DNA of 64,000 bases from Chryseobacterium viscerum (GCF_025949665.1 NZ_JAPDFT010000003.1:1-64000), one strand, 5' to 3'; positions 27,559 to 36,285 are shown, counted from the first letter of the stretch. Made by a program: numbers and translations. Notes: generated by a model from the letters alone, not told the origin.

Positions 27559-27966
27559 TTAGCTGGATGGCCATAGACCAGCGTATTGAGAAGTACCGTA
27601 ATCAATTGTTTCGGCACTTATTACGAAGCTGATCAGCATGCTGTTACTGTCAATAGCGTCAAAATCTACCTGATGCTGGATTACATATCCGTTCTGCCAG
27701 TTTAAAGTGATTAATGTTCCTTCTTCGTGAGATTTGTTGAATGTAATCTCTCCTACAGTCGGTTTGTATTTACCGTTTAACAGGCTTTCAAGGATATCTG
27801 ATTTCTCAGTAGCTTCTACTGTAACCTTTATTAATGCGTTAGAAGGATCTGATGCTACACGTCCTGACACGTCTGTAGATCTTGACACACTGTAATTCAT
27901 TTTTAACAGCTTCTGTCCTTCACCGTTGTTGAATTTTAAGATTCCTCTTGAATTTCTTTCGGCCAT
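27559..27966 (-). CDS. tssD: Type VI secretion tube protein TssD (Hcp), copy 3
   Basis: 135 residues, near-identical to copies 1 and 2, differing at LNWQNGYVIQHQVDFDA and in the shorter tail ending LWPSS. It sits between tssR and vgrG in the core of the T6SS cluster, so it is the most likely ancestral copy, with 1 and 2 derived from it. It carries the same upstream repeat element and -7 box as tssD2. Amino-acid changes cluster on one short stretch (residues ~85-105), which may mark tube surface specialisation or cargo preference. Confidence 0.93.
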   Translation of the reverse strand: MAERNSRGILKFNNGEGQKLLKMNYSVSRSTDVSGRVASDPSNALIKVTVEATEKSDILESLLNGKYKPTVGEITFNKSHEEGTLITLNWQNGYVIQHQVDFDAIDSNSMLISFVISAETIDYGTSQYAGLWPSS

Positions 27967-28018
27967 GATTAGTAAATTTTAATCGTTAGTAATATTTTGT
28001 GATTCGGTGATTGTTTAG

Positions 28019-28111
28019 CAAATATAGAGGCTCTATTTCGCTAAAAAAAACTTTTCAATATAAATCTGAAAAATTGTAGTAGTTCTACGATTTCTTGTCG
28101 TAATTCTACGA
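28019..28111 (-). promoter_or_regulatory. tssD3 promoter with two 21-bp-phased inverted repeats
   Basis: The -7 box CAAATATA at 28019-28026 (TATATTTG on the minus strand) lies 52 nt before the start codon. TAGTAGTTCTACGA starts at 28077, 51 bp beyond the box, and TCGTAATTCTACGA at 28098, a 21-bp period. No -33 TTG is present. This repeats the geometry seen at tssD1 and tssD2. Confidence 0.8.
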
Positions 28112-28234
28112 CAATAGATTTAAACACCACATCACAACACCCACCAACACAGTATTTTAAATTAAATCCCATTTTTAAGATAAAAAACAGTTTTACACTA
28201 TTAAGAGAGATAATTGAGAAATTATAGGTAAATT

Positions 28235-28266
28235 GTGAATGGTCAATTCGCTTTTCTGTGAATTTT
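28235..28266 (+). repeat. Dispersed intergenic element, copy 2
   Basis: GTGAATGGTCAATTCGCTTT then TCTGTGAATTTT, matching the elements at 15651-15690 and 53800-53842 (reversed). It is followed immediately by three heptads (GGTTCAA, GGTTCAA, GGTTGAT at 28268-28288). Confidence 0.6.
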
Positions 28267-28267
28267 G

Positions 28268-28288
28268 GGTTCAAGGTTCAAGGTTGAT
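28268..28288. repeat. Short heptad repeat (GGTTCAA)
   Basis: Three 7-bp units, GGTTCAA twice and GGTTGAT once. They belong to the 7-bp-register intergenic set and read as the reverse complement of the AAC-phased type. Confidence 0.65.
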
Positions 28289-28322
28289 GTACTTCAACTT
28301 TTCATTTCCGGTTTTTGGACAC

Positions 28323-28352
28323 AAAAAAGCAGAAGTATGTACTCCTGCTTTT
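28323..28352 (-). terminator. Terminator of tssR
   Basis: AAAAGCAG and CTGCTTTT arms with an inner AGTA/TACT extension; on the minus strand it ends in a T-run. Located 23 nt past the tssR stop, it separates tssR from tssD3. Confidence 0.8.
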
Positions 28353-28374
28353 GATATTATAAAAAATGAATTTC

Positions 28375-30780
28375 TTAATGCTTTGTGTATTCCGGTTGTT
28401 CCGTCGGAATTCTTGAAGGTGTAAAGTATTCATTAAGCCAGTAGAAAGTCTGCCCGTTCTGCTGAATCTTTACAGCTGGATTATTTCTGTTGGCAAGCAT
28501 TCTGTCTGCTAAATTTTTGTAGTGATAGAAATAATTTTTCACGGTTTCACTAGGAACAACCTTTGATTTTTTCCAACCTTTCAGTTTGTACTTAGCCATC
28601 AGTTCTTCTTCAGAAAGATCAAATCCTGTACTCATTCCAATAGCATAAGCCATTGGCTGCTCATAAAGATCTCCTTTATCAAGGAATTTTATAGTCGGGT
28701 TATATTTCTTCAGCAGCTTCACATACTCTTTTATTGCTCTTGACTGATTAAAGTCCGGACGGTCTGCCTGAGTATTCCTGTATACTTCGGTATAGAAAGC
28801 TTTTAGGTTGTCATATTCCGCTTCAGAAATAAGGATTCCTTTTTCTATTCCCGGAGTATAATCTTTTAGATCTTTCGGGATGTATCCTTTTACAAGGAAT
28901 GGGCTTCCGTAGTTGATCAGCTGTGCTGCAATTCCTGCAGATACCGGATTGGTAAGACCCGGATACAGATATTTATATTTTACATCAACATCTGTTTTTC
29001 CTGCTCCCACTGATGAATGGAAATATTCATTAAGCGATTTATCAATATTCTGGTTGTCTAAAGTAACCTGCGAAATAAGGCTGTCAACAGATTTTTTCAG
29101 GAATCCTGGAGTTGTAATATCCCCTTTTTTAGGGAAGATAACGAATCCCTGAGACATACTCTGTTTAGGATATGCCAATGAGAAGAATCCTGCATCACCT
29201 TCTACCAGGCTGAAGTTATTCTTGGTAAGAACATCATACTGGTCGATGATTTTTTGTTTTTTAAGTTCAGCAATATTTTTGGCTGTATTGGTAACAACAT
29301 TTTCTGCCATCAATACGAAATCGTTATAGGTATCAGATGATCTTGCACTCGTCTGGAACATAATCAGTCTTGCCTGAGCCTGGGTAAGTGAGCTGATCAC
29401 ACTGTACATATTTCCGCTTTGGTTGGCAGAAGTTCCTACAGTGACTACAATATTGGTTTCATCAGGTACGTTTGAAAGAAGGTTCCCAGCTGCAGTAAGA
29501 GCTTCTCCTACCGGCTGATACCCGCTAGTGCTTGCGCAGTTCATTTCATTCGTTTTCTGATCAATAAATGTTGTCATTTTGCTGTAGTCTGCACTTAGGT
29601 TCGATACAGCAATATTTTCCCCGCAAGGATTATTTTTATATAAAACCACTCCATATTTAACATTGTTAAAATAAGATGGTTTTTCGAATCTAAGCTGAAG
29701 ATCCTGCAGTAATGATTTTACAATGGGTGCATAAGGTGCATTTCCTGCACTTACATCCAATGCAAAAACAATATTAATATTTTTGTCTCTTTCTGTGATC
29801 TCCCTGTAACGGTCAAAATAAATAGGCTCACCCAATACGTTCGATACAAAGTTCTTGCTGTAATCTAAAATATTGGTAAAATATTTTGTTTTTGAATCCG
29901 GAGTTGGAGCCTGTTCCAATGGAAGGTTTACAGGAAATATATTCTCAAGCTGTGTTCTTTTGTTAACATCTGTAAGAAGAATGGCTTTTTTATTTTCGGC
30001 ATCTGATCCCGATCCTCCCGGATATCCTTCATAGATTCCTAACGTAGAATCGTTGATCCCTGTGGTATTTTTCAATTTAATAGCAGAACGCTCTCCCCAA
30101 CTGGAAATCACGTTAGAACTTACCCATCCGTAAAGTCCTTTGCCGATGCTGTCTATATCAATGGAAGGTTTTTTACCTACTAAAAATCGTTTATTGTTTT
30201 CAGCCTGCTTGTAGACATATACAATTTGTCCGTTTGGAATCTTTACATTGGCTGTTTCAATAAGACTTGGTGAATTAAACACCATAATAGAGTCATTCTT
30301 ATAGTATCTTTCAGCGCTTTTGATAACTTCGCTGTTACTTGGTACTACAGCTACTCTTACAGGATACCCTGTTTTTTCACTTTTTAAAGCGTTGTTCCAA
30401 AGAAGAAGGTCAGATTCCGGAATCCATCCATATGTTTTGATGGATTTTGACGAAACTTTTTTCATTAAAGCATCCGGAACATATTCCGCTACTTTTACCA
30501 TTCCGTCTCTATGTTTTAAAACCATTAAAGGTTCAAGGAATTTTACTTCTTTGTAAGATTTCTCATCATCTTTATCCAGATAAGCCGTATTTCTCGATCT
30601 GTCTGAAATAACGATCCATGGGGCTGATTTTTTAGGATAACCGTTAACGACAGGGGAAGCATCCACCTGCCCATACTGTGATGGCTCCGGGGTTTTCTTT
30701 GACGGCAGTTTTACCTGGCAACTCGTCAATAATACTGATAACCCTATATAATATGCTGCTAGAGGAAATTTATTTTTCAT
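28375..30780 (-). CDS. tssR: T6SS-iii protein TssR, lipoprotein with VWA-like domain
   Basis: 801 residues. The signal peptide ends at the lipobox VLLTSC. An N-terminal region has SH3-like strands (APWIVISDRSRNTAYLD). A von Willebrand factor A-like region starts near 335 with INIVFALDVSAG, a degenerate MIDAS (DxSxG). The overall sequence and its neighbours (a PKD protein and TssO-like proteins just upstream) fit TssR of the Bacteroidota-specific T6SS. With TssN-Q it is thought to replace TssJLM as the trans-envelope complex. It should be anchored in the outer membrane. Confidence 0.8.
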   Translation of the reverse strand: MKNKFPLAAYYIGLSVLLTSCQVKLPSKKTPEPSQYGQVDASPVVNGYPKKSAPWIVISDRSRNTAYLDKDDEKSYKEVKFLEPLMVLKHRDGMVKVAEYVPDALMKKVSSKSIKTYGWIPESDLLLWNNALKSEKTGYPVRVAVVPSNSEVIKSAERYYKNDSIMVFNSPSLIETANVKIPNGQIVYVYKQAENNKRFLVGKKPSIDIDSIGKGLYGWVSSNVISSWGERSAIKLKNTTGINDSTLGIYEGYPGGSGSDAENKKAILLTDVNKRTQLENIFPVNLPLEQAPTPDSKTKYFTNILDYSKNFVSNVLGEPIYFDRYREITERDKNINIVFALDVSAGNAPYAPIVKSLLQDLQLRFEKPSYFNNVKYGVVLYKNNPCGENIAVSNLSADYSKMTTFIDQKTNEMNCASTSGYQPVGEALTAAGNLLSNVPDETNIVVTVGTSANQSGNMYSVISSLTQAQARLIMFQTSARSSDTYNDFVLMAENVVTNTAKNIAELKKQKIIDQYDVLTKNNFSLVEGDAGFFSLAYPKQSMSQGFVIFPKKGDITTPGFLKKSVDSLISQVTLDNQNIDKSLNEYFHSSVGAGKTDVDVKYKYLYPGLTNPVSAGIAAQLINYGSPFLVKGYIPKDLKDYTPGIEKGILISEAEYDNLKAFYTEVYRNTQADRPDFNQSRAIKEYVKLLKKYNPTIKFLDKGDLYEQPMAYAIGMSTGFDLSEEELMAKYKLKGWKKSKVVPSETVKNYFYHYKNLADRMLANRNNPAVKIQQNGQTFYWLNEYFTPSRIPTEQPEYTKH

Positions 30781-30827
30781 CCTATTTTATCTTTAATGAT
30801 TGGCGCATCCGTAAAAGCCGGATGATA

Positions 30828-31739
30828 TTATTTGCTTTGGTTGATTTCTACTTTAGTTACACACTCCTGTTTATCATCCAGATTCACTTTTACAGTCTGA
30901 ATTACCGTGTTTTTGTCAAACTGAAGACCGGCACAATACATGTAGAAATTGTTTACCTTGCTGTCATTTACCTTTACTACTGTATTTTCATTATTACACA
31001 GATAAGTTTTCAACAGGTAATTGTAGTGCATATTGAAACTGTTTCCATTGGCGATCTGCTGCAGGTGATATTTGAAATCACTATCTACTCTAGCATAAGA
31101 ATCTTCTACTGACACTTCCTCTTCTGCAAGAGCATCATAAGCCGGAAGGATCTTGATATGGTGATAGATAGGTTCCTGGCTTTCTTCAGTGTATAGCGTT
31201 ACCACATAATCTCCGGGCTTTTTATAAGAATAGATCGTAAATTTATCTTTAGAATCTGTATTTCCTGTTTCTCCGAATTTCCATGCAAACACTTTTGCAT
31301 CAGAAATGGCACGGAAAGATACACTTTCATTTTGCATAGCCTGAGCTACAGCCTCAATAGTAGTTGCACTTTTTGCAGTATCTCTTGCTTTCTGAATGCT
31401 TCTTGCGCTTACCATTACAGGGAAAGATTTCGTATACTTATTGTCAACGATCAAACTTACCTGATAATACCCCGGTTTATTATAGAAGTGAATCCCACTG
31501 TTTTTATCTGAAGTTGTACCGTCTCCGAAATTCCATCTTTTGGTTTTCGCAAACTGGGTTTTGTCTTCAAATAAAAGTGTGTCACCTACCGCCAGTGAAG
31601 ACGGATAAACTACCCCAACAATATCATCGGCAGAATGGATAACTTTTTTCTGCAGCCATAGAGCAACCAATGCTGCGATGAGCAAAGTTGCAACAACACC
31701 GATAATAATGTTTTTCTTGTTCTTTTGAAAATAATTCAT
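30828..31739 (-). CDS. T6SS-iii membrane protein with two PKD-like domains
   Basis: 303 residues. A single transmembrane helix (about 10-29) is followed by a periplasmic part with two PKD-like folds: WNFGDGTTSDKNSGIHFYNKPGYYQVSLIV and a second in which FAWKFGETG and YSYKKPGDYVVTLY correspond. The C-terminal ~90 residues contain Cys pairs. PKD domains mediate protein contacts outside the membrane. Its position between tssR and the TssO-like genes makes it a component of the Bacteroidota trans-envelope complex, probably the one called TssP, though I cannot fix the letter from sequence alone. Confidence 0.72.
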   Translation of the reverse strand: MNYFQKNKKNIIIGVVATLLIAALVALWLQKKVIHSADDIVGVVYPSSLAVGDTLLFEDKTQFAKTKRWNFGDGTTSDKNSGIHFYNKPGYYQVSLIVDNKYTKSFPVMVSARSIQKARDTAKSATTIEAVAQAMQNESVSFRAISDAKVFAWKFGETGNTDSKDKFTIYSYKKPGDYVVTLYTEESQEPIYHHIKILPAYDALAEEEVSVEDSYARVDSDFKYHLQQIANGNSFNMHYNYLLKTYLCNNENTVVKVNDSKVNNFYMYCAGLQFDKNTVIQTVKVNLDDKQECVTKVEINQSK

Positions 31740-31787
31740 AGTTAATAATTGTGATGTGTTTTATGTAAAGTTCCTAGTATTTAGTAT

Positions 31788-32312
31788 TTATTGTACTCTC
31801 GCCTTCAGATCCTGCTCACGCTGATAAAGCTTATTTTGTTTATCCTTGAATCCGATTCTGCATTCATCCACCTGCTTCTGAAAAATTTTAATGTCTTCTG
31901 AAGTAGTTGAAATAACTTTTTTGTCATCATAATACATTTTATAGAATTTTGCAATCTGAGGATAGGCATCTTTTCTGATATCAATAACATCGGTACTGCT
32001 AAAATAGCTGTTGATATCATTAACCCCTAACTGAATATTATTTTCTATAAAAGGCTGTGGACTGTCATCGGTAAGCTTTGTGATCATCGTATAAGTACTG
32101 TCCATGATAGGAATAACAATTTTTTGATGATGCTCAAATTCAGCTTTCTGTTCAAGATTCTGAATCCCTCTTACATCTTCATCAGAAAATGGAGATACAA
32201 AACCTTTTAAAAAGATTACTCCCAAAAATAACATGGCAGTCACAAGCATCAGTATTAAATAAAAAAACTGATAATGCCTTTCTTTCTTTGATAATGTGAT
32301 TTGTCCTTGCAT
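31788..32312 (-). CDS. tssO: T6SS-iii single-pass membrane protein, TssO family
   Basis: 174 residues: a short basic cytosolic tail with SKKERHYQFFYL, one transmembrane helix (about 14-36), and a largely helical periplasmic part with charged coiled-coil stretches. The layout and the KKER..FF start before the helix fit TssO of the Bacteroidota T6SS. It probably forms part of the inner-membrane platform. It starts 11 bp after the stop of the related upstream gene. Confidence 0.7.
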   Translation of the reverse strand: MQGQITLSKKERHYQFFYLILMLVTAMLFLGVIFLKGFVSPFSDEDVRGIQNLEQKAEFEHHQKIVIPIMDSTYTMITKLTDDSPQPFIENNIQLGVNDINSYFSSTDVIDIRKDAYPQIAKFYKMYYDDKKVISTTSEDIKIFQKQVDECRIGFKDKQNKLYQREQDLKARVQ

Positions 32313-32323
32313 ATCTTTATTTT

Positions 32324-32860
32324 TTATCTTCTTCTTTTACTTCCTGTAAAATTTCTTGTAGGGTCTTTTCTAAGCTCATTATTGGTTACTTTTATTTTAC
32401 CCATACATTCATCCAGATCCCTTAAAACGGTTTTTTTCTTATACTCTACCTCAATAATCTTAGCCTTTAAGGTCATCATAGGCACTATCTGCTTCATCAG
32501 TATGGCATAATGTTTAAAGTTCTGCACACTGTCTTTACCCATAATATTTTTGGCATCTCTCACGTTATCCATAATGCTGGTTCTGAGGAATAACTCGTTC
32601 TCCACCTTATTAATACTAAGCTGGTTCATTTTGTCATAAATATCATCAATGTGATCTTTCAGAACGTCACTTCTAAGCATCAGTTCTTTATAGGCTTCAG
32701 CTTCCCGGCTGATCCCCTCACGTTGTATATCATAACTCTTAAAGAAGAGAAATAAGCACGTAAAAGTGACAACCGACAAAACAACAAAAGACAGAATAAA
32801 CTTCCAAATGCCTATTCTGACGTCAGATTTGTTTAATTTTTTTTCCCTGTTAGAAGACAT
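32324..32860 (-). CDS. T6SS-iii single-pass membrane protein, TssO-like
   Basis: 178 residues from the ATG at 32860 (MSSNREKKLN); a longer frame to 32911 lacks support because it adds an odd hydrophobic leader. There is a basic N-terminus, one transmembrane helix (about 21-40), then long amphipathic helices. Topology and size match the gene that follows at 31788, so the two look like ancient paralogs and may form a hetero-oligomer. This is the first gene of the minus-strand T6SS run, divergent from a LuxR-type regulator. Confidence 0.65.
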   Translation of the reverse strand: MSSNREKKLNKSDVRIGIWKFILSFVVLSVVTFTCLFLFFKSYDIQREGISREAEAYKELMLRSDVLKDHIDDIYDKMNQLSINKVENELFLRTSIMDNVRDAKNIMGKDSVQNFKHYAILMKQIVPMMTLKAKIIEVEYKKKTVLRDLDECMGKIKVTNNELRKDPTRNFTGSKRRR

Positions 32861-33039
32861 AATTTGCGATTTGTTTGGCCTGTGAAAATATAAAAAAAAA
32901 AATTCATGCACAATACGTAGTTTCCCCAGACCTGTTTCGTGAAAACCCTGATTAAATTAATATTAATTTCCACTTTGATAAGTTTTTCATAAATTAGACC
33001 TCTAAATTTTAAATATCATTCGCCAAATCGATATTAAGA

Positions 33040-33711
33040 ATGAGTAAAATATTATCTAATACCGTACGTTTTTCTATTGCTGACAGTGATTTTTATTTTA
33101 AAAAAATAATGATCAAAACCCTCATGGAGAATCCTTTCTATATGCTTCTGAATGACTGTAACAATGGACACGAGCTGGTAAACAGAATTTACAGGAGACA
33201 GGAGGATGTGTTCATTATTGAGTTATTTATGCCAGTATTAAGTGGAATTGAAGCCATCAAATACATCCGGAAAAACAACACAGAAACTCCTATTATTACC
33301 TATTCCGGCACTTATCAGGAAGATATGGCTGAAATTCTTTCAAAAATTCCTAATATCTATTACTGCCAGAAAAAAAGCACCATTATAAAGGATATTATTA
33401 AAGGAAGTATTGCTTCCGAAGACTTTGATTACCAAACGTATTCTAAAGAATGGGAGCAGCAGCCTCTTGCGGTGCAGGAATATATGGACAGACAGAAAAA
33501 GGGTCAGGAAGAGCTTTCTCCGGCTGAAATCCAGCTGATGAGATTCTGCTATGAGGGATTCAGTAATAAAGAAATTGCAGAAAAACTTAACCTGAGCACA
33601 AGAACTATTGACACTTATATCAACCGGCTTACAGAAAAGCTGGGACTGAAAACCAAGCTTCACCTTATACGCTTCTGCGTAGAAAACGGATATTACAATT
33701 CCAGTTTATAA
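33040..33711 (+). CDS. LuxR-type response regulator with Glu in place of the phospho-acceptor Asp
   Basis: 223 residues: a receiver domain (about 8-125) and a LuxR/FixJ DNA-binding domain (about 160-220: LSPAEIQLMRFCYEGFSNKE and STRTIDTYINRLTEKLGL). The acidic pair (Asp15, Asp17) and the late Lys are present, but the acceptor site reads IIELFMP with Glu61 where Asp is expected. Glu at this site often mimics phosphorylation, so the protein may be constitutively active or respond to something other than a kinase. No histidine kinase gene is adjacent. It is transcribed divergently from the T6SS run, making it a candidate regulator of that run. Confidence 0.85.
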   Translation: MSKILSNTVRFSIADSDFYFKKIMIKTLMENPFYMLLNDCNNGHELVNRIYRRQEDVFIIELFMPVLSGIEAIKYIRKNNTETPIITYSGTYQEDMAEILSKIPNIYYCQKKSTIIKDIIKGSIASEDFDYQTYSKEWEQQPLAVQEYMDRQKKGQEELSPAEIQLMRFCYEGFSNKEIAEKLNLSTRTIDTYINRLTEKLGLKTKLHLIRFCVENGYYNSSL

Positions 33712-33989
33712 AAATTCTGATTTAAGATTTAAAATTTAAAATTTCGGATAACTGATAGAGACTGAGCAGGGGGATAAATACTTAATATAAAGTAAGAAAA
33801 CCCTGCAGAACCTATTGCTACCGGCGTTTATTAAATTTTGTTCATTATTTTTTTTGTACCTTTATGCCGCTAGATTATTTTATTGTTAAATTATTATAAT
33901 CCTGCCTTAATATAGCATATACATTAAAAGCTCAACGATTTGAATAAAAATATTTTGCCACTAATTTGCTAGTATTCAATTTTTTTAAC
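33712..33989. other. Intergenic region upstream of the HU gene
   Basis: Non-coding. A possible stem, GCAGGG (33766) with CCCTGC (33801), encloses a smaller ACTT/AAGT stem, with no T-run after it, so it is not a typical terminator. Its role, if any, is unknown. The HU promoter begins at the right end. Confidence 0.4.
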
Positions 33990-33997
33990 TAAATTTG
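33966..33997 (+). promoter_or_regulatory. Promoter of the HU gene
   Basis: TTG at 33966-33968, a 21-bp spacer and TAAATTTG at 33990-33997 match the Bacteroidota -33/-7 promoter. It lies 31 nt upstream of the ATG. It is the clearest full promoter in the window. Confidence 0.7.
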
Positions 33998-34028
33998 CAC
34001 ACCTAAAATTTAAAATTAAAATAAGGAA

Positions 34029-34319
34029 ATGACAAAGGCAGAATTGGTAAACACCATCTCAAATAAGTTGGGAACAGAAAAGAATGAAACACAGAAAGTT
34101 GTAGAAGCTTTTATGCAGGAGATCAGAACTTCTATGTATAATGGGGATAACGTTTATCTAAGAGGTTTTGGATCTTTTATCATTAAAACAAGAGCTGCTA
34201 AAACAGGAAGAAATATTTCTAAAAACACTGCAATTGAGATTCCTGCTCATAACATTCCTGCTTTCAAACCTTCAAAATCTTTTGTTGAGAAAGTAAAAAC
34301 TAAAGTTGCAGTAAAATAA
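34029..34319 (+). CDS. HU family DNA-binding protein
   Basis: 96 residues with the HU/IHF signature: an N-terminal helix pair (MTKAELVNTISNKLGT), GDNVYLRGFGSFIIKTRAAKTGRN (start of the beta-arm), the arm region with IPAHNIPAFKPSKSF, and a basic tail. It bends and compacts DNA as a dimer. It is followed 43 bp later by a 29-residue basic ribosomal-type protein and probably shares its transcript. Confidence 0.93.
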   Translation: MTKAELVNTISNKLGTEKNETQKVVEAFMQEIRTSMYNGDNVYLRGFGSFIIKTRAAKTGRNISKNTAIEIPAHNIPAFKPSKSFVEKVKTKVAVK

Positions 34320-34362
34320 GAACATTAACTGAATATTAACTAGTTACTAAAAAATTAAAATT

Positions 34363-34452
34363 ATGCCAAGCGGAAAGAAAAGAAAAAGACACAAGGTTGC
34401 TACTCACAAAAGAAAGAAAAGAAGAAGAGCAAACAGACATAAGAAAAAATAA
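34363..34452 (+). CDS. 29-residue highly basic protein (AURKAIP1/COX24 type, bS22-like)
   Basis: The frame starts MPSGKKRKRH and ends ANRHKKK: 29 residues, of which about 20 are Lys, Arg or His. The KKRKRHK and HKRKKRRRANRHKKK pattern is the AURKAIP1/COX24 motif of the mitochondrial small-subunit protein mS38 and of the actinobacterial bS22 family. It is conserved between HU and RNase G genes in Bacteroidota. It is therefore probably a ribosomal small-subunit protein, missed by length filters. It follows HU by 43 bp and is followed by a terminator. The identification is by motif and context. Confidence 0.8.
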   Translation: MPSGKKRKRHKVATHKRKKRRRANRHKKK

Positions 34453-34482
34453 TCTCTTCTTCTCGAGATTTACAATATAATA

Positions 34483-34531
34483 ATATAGTTGGTGGATTTA
34501 AATTCTTAAAGTTCACTAACTATATTTTTGT
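34483..34531 (+). terminator. Terminator of the HU / small basic protein unit
   Basis: ATATAGTT pairs with AACTATAT, extended by wobble pairs (GTGGA/TTCAC), followed by TTTTTG. Confidence 0.65.
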
Positions 34532-34684
34532 TTGCAACTATAAGATTCCGCGGAAAGCAGATGGTTTCAAATATTATTTTAATAAACATATAATGGTTTT
34601 CATTCAAAATCCTTATATTTAATAGATTAATTAATCGAGAAAAACATCCAATTCCTATAATCTTAACAATTTTATCTTAAAAAA

Positions 34685-36244
34685 ATGAAGAAAGAACTAA
34701 TAGTTTCGCATGAAGATGATCTTACAAAGATTGCATTACTGGAAGACGGAAGACTATGTGAACTTCATGAGCAAGAGGACAAAAGCGATTTTATAGTTGG
34801 AGATCTGTTTATAGGAAAAGTAAAAAAACTCGCACCCAATCTGAATGCAGCATTCGTCAATATCGGATATGACAAAGATGCATTTCTGCACTACCAGGAT
34901 TTGGGACCTCAGTATCTTACATACAGAAAGTTTTTAAAAGATACTATTTCTAAAAAACAAAGCACTTCAAGCTTAAAGAATTTCGAGATACAACCCGAAA
35001 TAGACAAAAATGGAACGGTAGATAAAGTGATCGCCAAGGATGATATCGTTCTTCTGCAAATCACTAAGGAGCCAATTTCTACAAAAGGCCCAAGAATCTC
35101 TACCCAAATCTCTCTGACAGGACGTTTTCTGGTTCTGATCCCTTTCGACAATAAAGTTTCTATTTCTAAAAAGATCCGAAGCTTTGAAGAAAAGGAAAGA
35201 CTGAGAACCCTTATCGACAGTATTAAACCTGAAGGTTTCGGAGTTATCATCAGAACGGTAGCCGAAGGAAAAAAAGTAGCGGATCTTCATAATGACATGA
35301 ACCAGCTGGTTCAGAAATGGGAAAGCACTTTTAAAAACATCCAGAGAAATAAAGTTCCGTCCAAAGTTTTAAGCGAAGAAGACAAAGCTTCAGCTATTTT
35401 AAGAGACAATTTTAATCAGGATTTCGTCAATATCATCTGCGATGATGAGCAAATGGTAAATGAAATGACTAATTACGTGGAAGTAATTGCCCCTGAAAAG
35501 AAAAATATTGTCCAGTTTTATGATTCCCATATTCCTCTTCTGGAATATTACAACGTTGAAAAACAGCTTAAACAGAGCTTCGGAAAACACGTAAATATTC
35601 CGAGTTCCAAAGGCGCCTATCTTGTTATTGAACACACAGAAGCACTTCACGTCGTTGACGTTAACTCCGGTAACAATATTACCACCGGAACCGCTGTCAA
35701 TAAAGAACATGCACTAAAAGTGAACAAAATGGCTGCTACTGAGATCGCAAGACAACTTCGCCTCCGCGATATGGGAGGTATCATCGTAATCGATTTCATA
35801 GACATGCCGAATTCTGATCACAGAAGAGATCTCTACGAGCATCTGAAAGAGGAAATGAAGCGCGACAAAGCCCGCCACAAAATCCTTCCTCCAAGTAAAT
35901 TTGGTCTGATCCAGATCACCAGACAAAGAAATCGTCCGGAAAAGCAGATCGACACCAAAGAAGAAAACCCGAACAAAGACGGAGAAATTGTAGCTCCAAT
36001 TGTGATCGTGGAAAGAATGGGTGAAACCTTAAGAAACATCTTGCAGAAAGAAAAAGGAAAAATCTACCTGCACGTGCATCCGTTTGTGGAAGCCTACCTT
36101 ACAAAAGGTATCAAAAGTATCCAGATGAAATGGTTTATCAAATACAAAAAATGGGTAACCATCGTTCCAAGGGATTCTTTTAAATACCTGGAATACAAAA
36201 TCTACAATGCTAAAAAAGAAGAATTAATAGAATTCTCTAATTAA
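34685..36244 (+). CDS. rng: Ribonuclease G / E family endoribonuclease
   Basis: 519 residues. An N-terminal S1-like region (VGDLFIGKVKKLAPNLNAAFVNIGYDKDAFLH) is followed by the catalytic core, with the two metal-binding acidic sites visible in HVVDVNSGNN and IIVIDFIDM. The length equals RNase G rather than full-length RNase E; there is no C-terminal degradosome scaffold. It matures rRNA ends and starts mRNA decay. It is a separate unit closed by the terminator at 36252. Confidence 0.93.
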   Translation: MKKELIVSHEDDLTKIALLEDGRLCELHEQEDKSDFIVGDLFIGKVKKLAPNLNAAFVNIGYDKDAFLHYQDLGPQYLTYRKFLKDTISKKQSTSSLKNFEIQPEIDKNGTVDKVIAKDDIVLLQITKEPISTKGPRISTQISLTGRFLVLIPFDNKVSISKKIRSFEEKERLRTLIDSIKPEGFGVIIRTVAEGKKVADLHNDMNQLVQKWESTFKNIQRNKVPSKVLSEEDKASAILRDNFNQDFVNIICDDEQMVNEMTNYVEVIAPEKKNIVQFYDSHIPLLEYYNVEKQLKQSFGKHVNIPSSKGAYLVIEHTEALHVVDVNSGNNITTGTAVNKEHALKVNKMAATEIARQLRLRDMGGIIVIDFIDMPNSDHRRDLYEHLKEEMKRDKARHKILPPSKFGLIQITRQRNRPEKQIDTKEENPNKDGEIVAPIVIVERMGETLRNILQKEKGKIYLHVHPFVEAYLTKGIKSIQMKWFIKYKKWVTIVPRDSFKYLEYKIYNAKKEELIEFSN

Positions 36245-36251
36245 AAAATTT

Positions 36252-36285
36252 AAAACCTTCAGTTGTACTGAAGGTTTTTTTATTT
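36252..36285 (+). terminator. Terminator of rng
   Basis: AAAACCTTCAGT, a 3-nt loop, ACTGAAGGTTTT, then T-run. Confidence 0.88.

Noticed and set aside
15720..32911. Phage tail or extracellular contractile injection system
   Set aside because: The Hcp-type tube, TssR, TssO-like proteins and ClpV are T6SS-specific; no phage structural or lysis genes were seen.
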